Source: Parasulfuritortus sp049322515 (GTDB lineage: Bacteria > Pseudomonadota > Gammaproteobacteria > Burkholderiales > Thiobacillaceae). From it: 64,000 nt of DNA. The notes below the pieces were generated by a model. It had not been told where the DNA came from. It saw only the letters and a list, made by a program, of their open reading frames with translations, and did not search any database. Made by a program: the position numbers and the translations under genes. The number at the start of each line of letters is the position of its first letter. Position 1 is the stretch's first letter. This document shows, one piece after another, positions 35,713-44,062 of this stretch. The stretch lies in the NCBI GenBank assembly GCA_049322515.1, contig JBMOQW010000017.1, positions 1 through 64,000 of the forward strand, given 5' to 3'.

Positions 35713-35733
35713 ATCTGTTTTTTTAAAACAGAT
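35713..35733 (+). terminator. AT-rich palindrome just before ribF
   Basis: ATCTGTTTT and AAAACAGAT (35713-35721 and 35725-35733) form a perfect 9-bp stem with a TTT loop, following a GC-rich palindromic run at 35685-35706. The run of Ts suits a terminator for the preceding signalling gene. The ribF ATG is only 5 bp after it and has no Shine-Dalgarno, so the hairpin might also influence ribF translation. Confidence 0.5.
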
Positions 35734-35738
35734 ACTCG

Positions 35739-36659
35739 ATGCGCATCAGCCATGGCTGGCCCCATGCCAGCCGTCCCAGCGCCGTCACCATCGGCAATTT
35801 CGATGGCGTCCATCTCGGCCACCAGGCCATGCTGGCGCGCCTGGCCGCGCGCGCCGCATCGGTGGGCGGCTTGCCCACGGTGCTGACCTTCGAGCCACAT
35901 CCCCGGGAAATCTTCACCCCCCAGGACGCGCCCACCCGGCTCACCAGCCTGCGTGAGAAGCTGGAAATCCTGAAGGGCCTGGGCGTCGGTCGGGTCCATG
36001 TCTGCCGCTTCAGCAAGGAGTTTGCCGCCCTGAGCCCGGACGATTTCGTGCGCCGCATCCTGGTCGACGGCCTCAAGGCCCGCTACGTGCTGGTCGGCGA
36101 TGACTTTCGCTTCGGCGCCCGGCGGGCCGGCGATTTCGATTCGTTATTGGTCTACGGCGAGCAGTTCGGCTTCCAGGCCGAAGCCATGCATACCGTCGAA
36201 GCCGCCGGCCGGCGCGCTTCGTCCACCGCCGTGCGCGAGGCTCTGGCGGCCGGCGACATGGCCACCGCCGCGCAATTGCTCGGGCGCCTGTATTCGATCT
36301 CCGGCCGGGTGGTGGGTGGCGACCAGCTCGGTCGCAAGATCGGCTATCCGACCGCGAACATTCTCCTGAAGCACAATCGGCCGCCGCTCAAGGGCGTCTT
36401 CGCGGTGCGCGTGCAAGGCCTCGCCACGCCGGACTGGCCTGGCGTCGCCAACCTGGGCACCCGGCCGTCGGTGCGACCGGACGGCAAGCCGACCCTGGAA
36501 GTGCATCTGTTCGATCTCGACCGCAACCTGTATGGCCAGCACCTGCGGGTGGAATTTCTGCACAAACTGCGCGACGAGGCGAAATTTTCCTCGTTCGACG
36601 CGCTGGTGGCGCAGATCGACAAGGATGCCAGGCAGGCACGGGAGTTGTTGAATGTTTGA
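35739..36659 (+). CDS. ribF: bifunctional riboflavin kinase/FAD synthetase
   Basis: A 306-residue cytoplasmic enzyme converting riboflavin to FMN and FAD. The N-terminal nucleotidyltransferase has TIGNFDGVHLGHQAML and the later RASSTAVREAL; the C-terminal riboflavin kinase has RKIGYPTANI and GVANLGTRPSV. The start at 35739 gives the usual RibF N-terminus (MRISHGWPHA) even though no ribosome-binding site is visible upstream. In many Betaproteobacteria ribF is followed directly by ileS; here a 540-bp inverted-repeat element separates them. Confidence 0.95.
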   Translation: MRISHGWPHASRPSAVTIGNFDGVHLGHQAMLARLAARAASVGGLPTVLTFEPHPREIFTPQDAPTRLTSLREKLEILKGLGVGRVHVCRFSKEFAALSPDDFVRRILVDGLKARYVLVGDDFRFGARRAGDFDSLLVYGEQFGFQAEAMHTVEAAGRRASSTAVREALAAGDMATAAQLLGRLYSISGRVVGGDQLGRKIGYPTANILLKHNRPPLKGVFAVRVQGLATPDWPGVANLGTRPSVRPDGKPTLEVHLFDLDRNLYGQHLRVEFLHKLRDEAKFSSFDALVAQIDKDARQARELLNV

Positions 36660-36713
36660 GCGTGGTTTGGGGGCGGAGGCCTTAAGCCTGTCTTGTGGTT
36701 CTTTGCTACCGCC

Positions 36714-37252
36714 ATTGGCCGGGGGCGCCCGGCAAGCGCCTCACTTTCTTTGCTTGTGCAAAGAAAGTAAGCAAAGAAAGCACACCCCCTTCCGTCGAAA
36801 CCCCGCGCATTTCACTGTCGCGCTGGCGGCGAAAGAACTCGCTTCGCTCAAACACTTTCGCCGGCCTTCGGCTCCCCAGCGTGACAGCGAAATACGCGGC
36901 TCCGTCAGAGGGGATTGGAAATGCGTCACAGCGCCAAGCACTTCATTCTTTCGCCCCCTTGGCGAAATGCACACATACCCCTCTCCCCCAGCCCCTCCCC
37001 CTCCAGGGGGGAGGGGTGCACGGCAGTGCGGGTGGGGGTGGGGCTTCGTCCCCTCTGAGCCGCCAATTTTTCCGGTGTCGTTCGGGGGCAGTCGGCGAGT
37101 ATGTCTGAGGCCGAAGGCCGAGTTACGCAGCCGCCCGAACGGCGCCGGAAAAATTGGGGACCCGCAGGGCGGCGAAGCGGGGTGTGCTTTCTTTGCTTAC
37201 TTTCTTTGCACAAGCAAAGAAAGTAAGGCGCCGCCGGGCGCCCCCGGCCAAT
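36714..37252. repeat. 540-bp element bounded by near-perfect 74-75-bp inverted repeats
   Basis: The left arm (36714-36788) and right arm (37179-37252) are reverse complements, differing only by AAG versus GG and one C/T change. Both contain the rich repeat GCTTGTGCAAAGAAAGTAAG. Inside are further inverted pairs: the ends of the GCGCATTTCACTGTCGCGCTGG motif with CCAGCGTGACAGCGAAATACGC, and CCAATTTTTCCGG with CCGGAAAAATTGG. No protein-coding frame is supported. It resembles a non-autonomous, MITE- or REP/BIME-like intergenic family; no target-site duplication could be confirmed by eye. It accounts for most of the 653-bp gap between ribF and ileS. Confidence 0.75.
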
Positions 37253-37312
37253 CATGTCATCCATTACAGACTCACCCGGCTCAAGGCCACTGAAGCAAAG
37301 AAACAGACCAAA

Positions 37313-40069
37313 ATGCCCGACTACAAAGACACCCTGAACCTGCCCGACACCCCCTTCCCCATGCGCGGCGATCTCGCCAAGCGCGAACCGGGCTGGATCA
37401 AGCAATGGCAGGACAAGAAGCTGTACGAAAAACTGCGCGCCAACGCCAAGGGGCGGCCCATCTTCGTGCTGCACGACGGCCCGCCCTACGCCAACGGCGA
37501 CATCCACATCGGCCACGCGGTGAACAAGATCCTCAAGGACATCATCGTCAAGAGCGCCACCCTGGACGGCTTCGACGCGCCCTACGTGCCGGGCTGGGAC
37601 TGCCACGGCCTGCCCATCGAACTGGTGGTCGAGAAGACCCACGGCAAGGACATCCCGGCCGCGCGCTTCCGCGAACTGTGCCGGGAATACGCCGCCAGCC
37701 AGGTCGAACGCCAGAAGGCCGACTTCATCCGCCTCGGCGTGCTGAGTGACTGGGACCATCCCTACCTGACCATGGACTACCGCTTCGAGGCGGACATCAT
37801 CCGCGAACTCGGCAAGATCCAGGCGAACGGCCACCTCTATCTCGGGGCCAAGCCGGTGCACTGGTGCGTCGACTGCGGTTCCGCCCTGGCCGAGGCGGAG
37901 GTGGAATACGAGGACAAGACCTCCCCCGCCATCGACGTCGCCTTCCCGGTCGCCGACTGCGCCGACCTGGCCGCCCGCCTCGGCCTGCCCGCGAACGGCG
38001 ATTGTCCGGCCTACGCGGTGATCTGGACCACCACGCCCTGGACCCTGCCGGCCAACCAGGCGGTCGCCGTGCATCCGGAATTCACCTACGACCTGGTGCG
38101 CACGCCCAAGGGCCTGCTCATCCTGGCCCGCGACCTGGCCGAATCGGCGATCCAACGTTACGGCTTCGAAGCGGTGGAAACCCTGACTCAGTGCAAGGGT
38201 GCCGCCTTGGAAGGACTCAAGCTCCACCACCCGTTCTACGACCGCCAGGTGCCGGTGATCCTGGCCGACTTCGTCAGCACCGACGCCGGTGTCGGCCTGG
38301 TCCACATCGCGCCCGGCCACGGCCACGACGACTACGTCGCCGGCCTGAAGTACGGCCTGGAGGTCTACAACCCGGTGGGCGGCGACGGCAAGTTCTACCC
38401 CGACACCCCCATCGTCGGCGGCCAGAGCATCTGGGCCGGCAACAAGACCGTGTTGCAGGTGTTGAGCGATCACGGCCACCTGCTGGCCGAAGAAAAGATC
38501 CAGCACAGCTACCCGCATTGTTGGCGGCACAAGACGCCGATCATCTTCCGCGCCACCCGGCAGTGGTTCATTGGCATGGACAAGGAAGGCCTGCGCGCCA
38601 AAGCCATGCAGGCGGTTGCCGACACCGAGTTCTTCCCGGCCTGGGGCCGCGCCCGCCTGGAGGCGATGATGAAGAGCCGCCCGGACTGGTGCGTCTCGCG
38701 CCAGCGCAACTGGGGCGTGCCGATCACCTTCTTCATGCACAAGCAGACCGGCGAACTGCATCCGCGCTCCCAAGAAATCCTGGAGGACGTGGCGAAGCGG
38801 GTCGAGCAGCAAGGCATCGAAGCCTGGTTCAGCCTCGACCCGGAGGCACTGCTGGGCGCCGACGCCGAGCACTACGAAAAGGCCGGCGACACCCTCGACG
38901 TCTGGTTCGACTCCGGCGTCACCCATGCCTGCCTGCTCAAGGAACGCGAGGGACTCAAGCACCCCGCCGATCTCTATCTGGAAGGCTCCGACCAGCATCG
39001 CGGCTGGTTCCAGTCATCCTTGCTGACCGGCTGCGCCACCGACGGCCACGCCCCGTACGAAGCCCTGCTGACGCACGGTTTCGTGGTCGACGGCAAGGGC
39101 ATGAAGATGTCCAAGTCCAAGGGCAACGTCATCGCGCCGCAGAAGGTGTCCGACTCGCTCGGCGCGGAAATCCTCCGCCTGTGGGTGGCCAGCACCGACT
39201 ACTCCGGTGAATTGTCGATCTCGGACGAGATTCTCAAGCGCGTGGTCGAGGCCTACCGGCGCATCCGCAACACCTTGCGCTTCCTGCTCGCCAACACCGC
39301 CGACTTCGAGATGGCAAACCAGGGCCTGCCGGTCGAGCAACTGCTCGAGATCGACCGCTACGCCCTGGCGCTCACCCGCGAGATGCAGGAGGCCGTGCTG
39401 GCTGACTACCGGGTCTACAGCTTCCACACCGCCGTGCAGCGCCTGCACCACTTCTGCTCGGAAGACCTGGGCGCCTTCTATCTCGACATCCTCAAGGACC
39501 GGTTGTATACCTCAGGGGCCGACTCGCGCGCCCGGCGCGCCGCGCAGACCGCGCTCTGGCACATCGTGCAGACCCTGACCCGGTTGATGGCGCCGATCCT
39601 GTCGTTCACCGCCGAGGAAATCTGGTCGCTCAACTGCAAGAGCGACAGCGTCTTCCTTTCGGTTTGGCACACGCTGCCGAAGCAGGCCGATGAAGCCGAT
39701 GTTCTGGCCCGCTGGAACCGCTTGCGCGAACTGCGCGGCCTCGCCACCAAGCGTATCGAGGCGCTGCGTGCGGCCGGCCAGGTCGGCTCGTCCCTGCAGG
39801 CCGACCTGACCTTCCTGGCCGAAGGGACCGACTTCGAACTGCTCGCCCGCCTGGGCGACGACCTGCGCTTCGTCGCCATCACCTCGGCCGCCCGGGTCAT
39901 CCAGGCCACCGGCGAAACCCGGGTCGAGGTCAAGCCGCTCGACCATGAGAAATGCGAACGCTGCTGGCACGTGCGCCCTGACGTCAACGCCGACCCGGCC
40001 CACCCCGGACTGTGCGGGCGGTGCGTGAGCAACCTGTATGGCGAGGGCGAACCCCGTGAATTCGCTTGA
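37313..40069 (+). CDS. ileS: isoleucyl-tRNA synthetase
   Basis: A 918-residue class I synthetase charging tRNA-Ile, with editing of valine. ATG 37313 starts the conserved MPDYKDTLNLPDTPFPMRGD; the frame is open into the upstream repeat but unsupported there. Motifs are PYANGDIHIGHAVNK (HIGH), the editing-domain TTPWTLPANQAVAV, KMSKSKGN (KMSKS), and a C-terminal zinc knuckle (CERCWHVRPD, CGRCVSN). Length is normal. lspA begins inside its last codons, giving the standard ileS-lspA coupling. Confidence 0.98.
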   Translation: MPDYKDTLNLPDTPFPMRGDLAKREPGWIKQWQDKKLYEKLRANAKGRPIFVLHDGPPYANGDIHIGHAVNKILKDIIVKSATLDGFDAPYVPGWDCHGLPIELVVEKTHGKDIPAARFRELCREYAASQVERQKADFIRLGVLSDWDHPYLTMDYRFEADIIRELGKIQANGHLYLGAKPVHWCVDCGSALAEAEVEYEDKTSPAIDVAFPVADCADLAARLGLPANGDCPAYAVIWTTTPWTLPANQAVAVHPEFTYDLVRTPKGLLILARDLAESAIQRYGFEAVETLTQCKGAALEGLKLHHPFYDRQVPVILADFVSTDAGVGLVHIAPGHGHDDYVAGLKYGLEVYNPVGGDGKFYPDTPIVGGQSIWAGNKTVLQVLSDHGHLLAEEKIQHSYPHCWRHKTPIIFRATRQWFIGMDKEGLRAKAMQAVADTEFFPAWGRARLEAMMKSRPDWCVSRQRNWGVPITFFMHKQTGELHPRSQEILEDVAKRVEQQGIEAWFSLDPEALLGADAEHYEKAGDTLDVWFDSGVTHACLLKEREGLKHPADLYLEGSDQHRGWFQSSLLTGCATDGHAPYEALLTHGFVVDGKGMKMSKSKGNVIAPQKVSDSLGAEILRLWVASTDYSGELSISDEILKRVVEAYRRIRNTLRFLLANTADFEMANQGLPVEQLLEIDRYALALTREMQEAVLADYRVYSFHTAVQRLHHFCSEDLGAFYLDILKDRLYTSGADSRARRAAQTALWHIVQTLTRLMAPILSFTAEEIWSLNCKSDSVFLSVWHTLPKQADEADVLARWNRLRELRGLATKRIEALRAAGQVGSSLQADLTFLAEGTDFELLARLGDDLRFVAITSAARVIQATGETRVEVKPLDHEKCERCWHVRPDVNADPAHPGLCGRCVSNLYGEGEPREFA

Positions 40070-40559
40070 CCCGGCGGCCCGTCTGGAGCGTGTAGACGCC
40101 CGTCACGGCCTGCGCTGGCTCTGGCTGGCCGGGCTGTGCCTGGGGCTCGACCAGATCACCAAGCTGGCCGTGGTGGCCACGCTCGCCCCCTATCAGGACG
40201 TGATCCCGGTCACCGGCTTCTTCAATCTGGTCCACGTCCACAACACCGGGGCGGCGTTTTCCCTGCTCGCCGACCAGCCCGGCTGGCAACGCGGCTTCTT
40301 CATCGGACTCGCCCTGGTGGCCTCGGTGGTGATCGTGCATTTGCTGCGCAAGCCCGGAAAACCGATGTTCCATGCCGCACTGGCCCTGATCCTGGGCGGC
40401 GCCATGGGCAACGTGATCGACCGCGCCCTGCACGGGCACGTCATCGACTTCCTCGACTTCTATGTCGGCACGTCCCATTGGCCGGCCTTCAACGTGGCCG
40501 ACTCGGGCATCACCCTGGGCGCGGCCCTGCTGATCTGGGACGGATTCCGCAAATCATGA
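40056..40559 (+). CDS. lspA: lipoprotein signal peptidase
   Basis: A 167-residue inner-membrane aspartyl peptidase removing prolipoprotein signal peptides. GTG 40056 is chosen because GAGGGCGA sits about 7 bp upstream and lspA N-termini are short; ATG 40038 would add six residues and overlap ileS further. Catalytic aspartates are in GNVIDRALHGHVIDF and FNVADSGITLG, and NTGAAFSLLAD is conserved. Four TM segments are visible. It overlaps ileS by 14 bp and fkpB by 4 bp. Confidence 0.95.
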   Translation: MNSLDPAARLERVDARHGLRWLWLAGLCLGLDQITKLAVVATLAPYQDVIPVTGFFNLVHVHNTGAAFSLLADQPGWQRGFFIGLALVASVVIVHLLRKPGKPMFHAALALILGGAMGNVIDRALHGHVIDFLDFYVGTSHWPAFNVADSGITLGAALLIWDGFRKS

Positions 40560-40987
40560 CCGCGCTCCGGCCCGGTGACCGGGTCACCCTGCATTACCGC
40601 ATCGCCAGCTACGGCCAGGAAATCGCCAACACGTTCGGCGGCGCGCCGGAGACCTTCAGGCTCGGCGACGGCGACATCGAACCCCGTCTCGAACAGGCCC
40701 TGGTCGGCCTGTTGGAAGGGACCCGGACGACCCTCGAACTGTTTCCCTGGCAGGCCTTCGGGGAACGCGACGAATCGCTGGTGCAAACCCTCCCGGCCAG
40801 CGACCTGCCGGCCGACTTCACGGCCGAAGTCGAGCAGCAGATCGAGTTCGAGATGCCCAATGGCGAGACCGTGACCGGCACCGTGCTGGCCGTCGACCCG
40901 ACCGGCCTGACGGTCGATTTCAACCACCCGCTTGCCGGCCTGCCCATCGAATTCGAAGTCCAGATCCTTGCCATCGACCATGCCTGA
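40556..40987 (+). CDS. fkpB: FKBP-type peptidyl-prolyl isomerase (SlpA/FkpB)
   Basis: A 143-residue cytoplasmic SlpA-type FKBP with an inserted chaperone (IF) domain. Conserved stretches include GDRVTLHYRI, TFRLGDGDIEPRLEQALVG and FAE-like region FGERDESLVQTLPASDL. Its ATG overlaps the lspA stop (ATGA) and its end overlaps ispH by 8 bp, so four genes ileS-lspA-fkpB-ispH are tightly coupled, an order well known in Proteobacteria. Confidence 0.93.
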   Translation: MTALRPGDRVTLHYRIASYGQEIANTFGGAPETFRLGDGDIEPRLEQALVGLLEGTRTTLELFPWQAFGERDESLVQTLPASDLPADFTAEVEQQIEFEMPNGETVTGTVLAVDPTGLTVDFNHPLAGLPIEFEVQILAIDHA

Positions 40988-41906
40988 ACACGTCCTGCTC
41001 GCCAATCCGCGCGGCTTCTGCGCCGGCGTCGACCGCGCCATCGCCATCGTCGAGGCGGCCCTGGCCCGCTTCGGCGCGCCCATCTACGTCCGCCACGAAG
41101 TGGTGCACAACACCTTCGTGGTCGACAACCTCAAGGCCCAGGGCGCCATCTTCATCGAGGACCTGGCCGACGTGCCGGACGGCGCCACCCTCATCTTCAG
41201 CGCCCACGGCGTACCGCAATCGGTGCGTAGCGAAGCCGACCGGCGCGGCCTCAACGTGTTCGATGCCACCTGCCCGCTGGTCACCAAGGTGCACAAGGAA
41301 GTCGTGAAACTGCGCGAGTCCGGTTACGAGATCGTCATGATCGGCCACAAGGGCCACCCGGAAGTCGAAGGCACCATGGGCCAGGCCGAAGCCGGCATGC
41401 ATCTGGTCGAGACCCCGGACGACGTCGCCGGCCTGCGCATCATCGACCCCGACAAGCTCGCCTACGTCACCCAGACCACGCTCTCGGTGGACGATGCGGC
41501 CCGGGTGGTGGAGGCCCTGCGCGCCCGCTTCCCGAACATCGTCGGCCCGCGCAAGGACGACATCTGCTACGCCACCCAGAACCGCCAGGACGCGGTCAAG
41601 AAACTCGCCGCCGAATGCGACGTGGTGATCGTGGTCGGCTCGCCCAACAGTTCGAACTCGAATCGCCTGCGCGAAGTCGCCGCCAGCCTCGGCCGCGCGG
41701 CCTACATGGTGGACAGCGCCGAGCAACTCGACCCGGCCTGGCTGGCTGGCGCCGGCACCATCGGCGTCACCGCCGGCGCCTCGGCCCCGGAGGTCCTGGT
41801 GGACGGCGTCATCGCCCGCCTGCGCGCGCTCGGCGCCGGCCAGGTGCGCACCCAGGCCGGGATCGAGGAAAAGGTCAACTTCGCGCTGCCCAAGGGCTTG
41901 GCGTAA
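40980..41906 (+). CDS. ispH: 4-hydroxy-3-methylbut-2-enyl diphosphate reductase
   Basis: A 308-residue iron-sulfur enzyme performing the last step of the MEP isoprenoid pathway. The three [4Fe-4S] cysteines are in NPRGFCAGVDRAI, DATCPLVTKVHKEV and AECDVVIVVGSPNSSNS. TTLSVDDA, GHKGHPEVEGTMGQ and the His residues of HEVVHNTFVVD fit IspH. ATG 40980 lies within the fkpB 3' end. The transcript probably ends at the inverted repeat 41932-41981. Confidence 0.97.
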   Translation: MPEHVLLANPRGFCAGVDRAIAIVEAALARFGAPIYVRHEVVHNTFVVDNLKAQGAIFIEDLADVPDGATLIFSAHGVPQSVRSEADRRGLNVFDATCPLVTKVHKEVVKLRESGYEIVMIGHKGHPEVEGTMGQAEAGMHLVETPDDVAGLRIIDPDKLAYVTQTTLSVDDAARVVEALRARFPNIVGPRKDDICYATQNRQDAVKKLAAECDVVIVVGSPNSSNSNRLREVAASLGRAAYMVDSAEQLDPAWLAGAGTIGVTAGASAPEVLVDGVIARLRALGAGQVRTQAGIEEKVNFALPKGLA

Positions 41907-41931
41907 TTCTGTCATCCTAGAAACCGCAGTT

Positions 41932-41981
41932 GGACGCGCCTGAAGGCGGCAGTGGCAGGACAGCCAGGTTCAGGCGCGTCC
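41932..41981. terminator. inverted repeat between convergent ispH and rsgA
   Basis: GGACGCGCCTGAA (41932-41944) and TTCAGGCGCGTCC (41969-41981) are perfect 13-bp arms around a 24-bp loop. The right arm overlaps the last codons of rsgA. It can fold in both transcripts and probably acts as a shared terminator, although no long T-run follows. Confidence 0.5.
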
Positions 41982-43022
41982 GCGCGGACCCTTCGACTTG
42001 ATCACGGTTCGAACCATTTTCCCGAACGCCCGCTCCCGTGCCCGGCGCTGGGCGAGACTTTCCGAGTTGACGCGATTTTCCGCCAGGAGCTTGCGCCAGC
42101 GCTTCAAGCGCGCCGCATCGATCTGGCCACGCTGGATCGCCTCCCGCACGGCGCAGCCGGGTTCGCTTTCGTGCCGGCAATCAGGAAACCGGCACTGGGC
42201 CGACAAGGCCACCATGTCCTCGAAGGTATCGGCAATGCCGGTGGCGGCATCGACCAGTTGCAGTTCCCGCATGCCCGGCGTGTCCACGACCATGCAGCCC
42301 CCGGGAATTTGATAAAGGGCACGACGGGTCGTCGTATGCCGGCCTTTCGCATCGTCTTCGCGGATGGCCTGGGTGGCGATCAGGTCGGTGCCGGCCAGTG
42401 CGTTGCTGAGGGTGGACTTACCGACGCCCGAGGAGCCGAGAAAGGCCACGGTCTGGCCCGGCCGGCACCAAGGAGACAGCCGCGCAGCCGGTTCTTCTCC
42501 CCGGGCATCCAGGGCAACCACGGGGACCCGCTCGGAAATCCGCCCGGCCGTCTCGATCAAGGCCGACGGATCTGGCACGAGATCGGCCTTGGTCAGGATG
42601 ATGACGGGCTGTATCCCGGCCTCGAAGGCCAGGGCAACATAGCGTTCCAGCCGGGCGATATTGAAATCCTGGTTACAGGAAGTCACCACGAAGACCGTAT
42701 CCAAGTTCGCTGCGATCAGCTGAAGCTGCCGATCGCTCCCCGGCGCACGCCGCTTGAGCAGGCTCTTTCGGGTCAGCAACCGGTGGGCCCGAGACATGGC
42801 AAGATCGAGCAACAGCCAATCGCCCACGGTGACATCGGTGCGCGGCGGGATACGCAGGTCGATGCCCACACCCAGCACATGCAAGCCATTGCGATCGACC
42901 GACACCACGCGTGCCGCGGGAGTACGCGCAAGCGTCTCCGCATCGGTCTGACTCGCAAAAAACGACCCCCAGCCCAGGGCATCCAGTCCGGAGGTTTCCT
43001 GCGCCATGGCGTGCCCGTTCAC
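41970..43022 (-). CDS. rsgA: small ribosomal subunit maturation GTPase RsgA
   Basis: A 350-residue circularly permuted GTPase acting in 30S assembly. Motifs in permuted order are LTKAD (G4), GSSGVGKSTLSNAL (G1), DTPGM (G3) and the C-terminal zinc site CRFPDCRHESEPGC. An N-terminal OB-fold precedes the GTPase. GTG 43022 overlaps the GNAT stop by 4 bp (GTGA), suggesting coupling; ATG 43007 (MAQETSGLD) is an alternative. The C-terminal tail is basic (RRARERAFGKMVRTVIKSKG). RsgA-like copies of this type often occur as second paralogues. Confidence 0.9.
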   Translation of the reverse strand: MNGHAMAQETSGLDALGWGSFFASQTDAETLARTPAARVVSVDRNGLHVLGVGIDLRIPPRTDVTVGDWLLLDLAMSRAHRLLTRKSLLKRRAPGSDRQLQLIAANLDTVFVVTSCNQDFNIARLERYVALAFEAGIQPVIILTKADLVPDPSALIETAGRISERVPVVALDARGEEPAARLSPWCRPGQTVAFLGSSGVGKSTLSNALAGTDLIATQAIREDDAKGRHTTTRRALYQIPGGCMVVDTPGMRELQLVDAATGIADTFEDMVALSAQCRFPDCRHESEPGCAVREAIQRGQIDAARLKRWRKLLAENRVNSESLAQRRARERAFGKMVRTVIKSKGPRGRA

Positions 43023-43558
43023 CAGAACACCGGATCGTTGAGGGCCGAGACACAGCGCGAGTCACCTTGCACCGGCCGCCAGTCTGCCCCCGTCAATGAC
43101 TGTCCCAGCCAGCCATGCGGGTATTTCAGCCTGAAGGGCGCCGCCGCGTCGGCCTCGCTGACCGGCTGGAAACCGACCTTGGCATAGAAGCCCGGGTCGC
43201 CATAGGTCATGACGATGGCCACCCCGGCTTCACGCAGCACGTCGAGGGCATGGCACAGCAACTGCTGGCCGATCCCCTGGCCCTGCCTTTCTCTGGCCAC
43301 CGCCACGGGCGCCAGGATGAACACCGTCCGCACGTCCTCCGGGTAAGTCAACCGCGAGAAGATGCAGCCACCGACCAAGCCACCGGCATCCTCGGCGGCA
43401 AAGACATGAAGGTCGTTCGCCGGCGTGTCTGCGAGCAGTCTGCGCACCAGGTCGCCGATCAACGCCCCTTCATCGGCGCCCTCAGAAGCTGTGAAGGTGG
43501 CCTTGAAAAGCTGGATCAGCTCTTGTTCGCGCCCGGGGGGAAGAATCGAAAATCGCAT
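43019..43558 (-). CDS. GNAT family N-acetyltransferase
   Basis: A 179-residue GCN5-related acetyltransferase. ATG 43558 gives the start MRFSILPPGREQEL; a longer frame extends upstream without support. The acetyl-CoA loop is REQRQGQGIG-like (ARERQGQGIGQQLL), followed by VIVMTYGDPGFYAKVGF, common in YhbS-type members. The substrate is unknown. It is coupled to rsgA by a 4-bp overlap and lies just to the left of the 89-bp repeat array. Confidence 0.88.
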   Translation of the reverse strand: MRFSILPPGREQELIQLFKATFTASEGADEGALIGDLVRRLLADTPANDLHVFAAEDAGGLVGGCIFSRLTYPEDVRTVFILAPVAVARERQGQGIGQQLLCHALDVLREAGVAIVMTYGDPGFYAKVGFQPVSEADAAAPFRLKYPHGWLGQSLTGADWRPVQGDSRCVSALNDPVFW

Positions 43559-43679
43559 GGTGGTCAGTTCTCGGAACGGGGTCCAGTGATGGCCCAAGCG
43601 CCATGCACGACGCAACACATGCGCTGATTGTATAGGGCTTCGGGCTACAAACCGAAGCGGAGCGGGCACGCCACGCGGC

Positions 43680-44049
43680 TGACCGCTGCACATACGGCTG
43701 CTTTTGGCTACGGCCGGCACGACGTGCCTTCACCTGCTGCGCAGGTGCGCCTGCGCCGAAAGCACGGTTGACCGCTGCGCATGCGGCTGCTTTTGGCTAC
43801 GGCCGGCACGACGTGCCTTCACCTGCTGCGCGGGTGCGCCTGCGCCGAAAGCACGGTTGACCGCTGCACATGCGGTTGCTTTTGGCTACGGCCGGCACGA
43901 CGTGCCTTCACCTGCTGCGCGGGTGCGCCTGCGCCGAAAGCACGGTTGACCGCTGCACATGCGGCTGCTTTTGGCTACGGCCGGCATGGCGTGCCTTCAC
44001 CTGCTGCACAGGTGCGCCTGCGCCGAAAGCACGGTTGACCGCTGCGCGG
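43680..44049. repeat. 89-bp tandem repeat array, four full copies and a partial fifth
   Basis: TGACCGCTGC starts at 43680, 43769, 43858, 43947 and 44036, giving an exact 89-bp period. Each unit includes the palindromes GGCACGACGTGCC and CACCTG...CAGGTG, and ends GCCGAAAGCACGGT. Differences between copies are few: copy 4 has GGCATGGCGTGCC and copies 2-3 have CGGGTG for CAGGTG. Because 89 is not a multiple of 3, frames shift between copies, so it is not a repeated protein. The last unit forms one arm of the hairpin at the chemoreceptor 3' end. Together with the flanking DNA it fills the gap between the GNAT gene and the chemoreceptor gene. Confidence 0.9.
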
Positions 44050-44062
44050 TCAACCGTGCTTT
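44026..44062 (-). terminator. 17-bp-arm hairpin at the end of the chemoreceptor gene
   Basis: AAAGCACGGTTGACCGC (44026-44042) and GCGGTCAACCGTGCTTT (44046-44062) are perfect reverse complements with a 3-nt loop. The right arm contains the last codons and stop of the chemoreceptor, and the left arm is the start of the tandem array. On the minus strand the hairpin is followed by CTTTCGG, so it can act as a terminator. Confidence 0.6.

Noticed and set aside
36741..37293. Open frames inside the inverted-repeat element
   Set aside because: Frames run through repeats with low-complexity translations such as FFAYFLCTSKESK, known as spurious products of such repeats; no start support.
43704..44038. 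Repeated frames MRLLLATAGTTCLHLL in the 89-bp array as a protein or CRISPR
   Set aside because: The period is not a multiple of 3, so frames shift; copies abut each other with no spacers, which excludes CRISPR.
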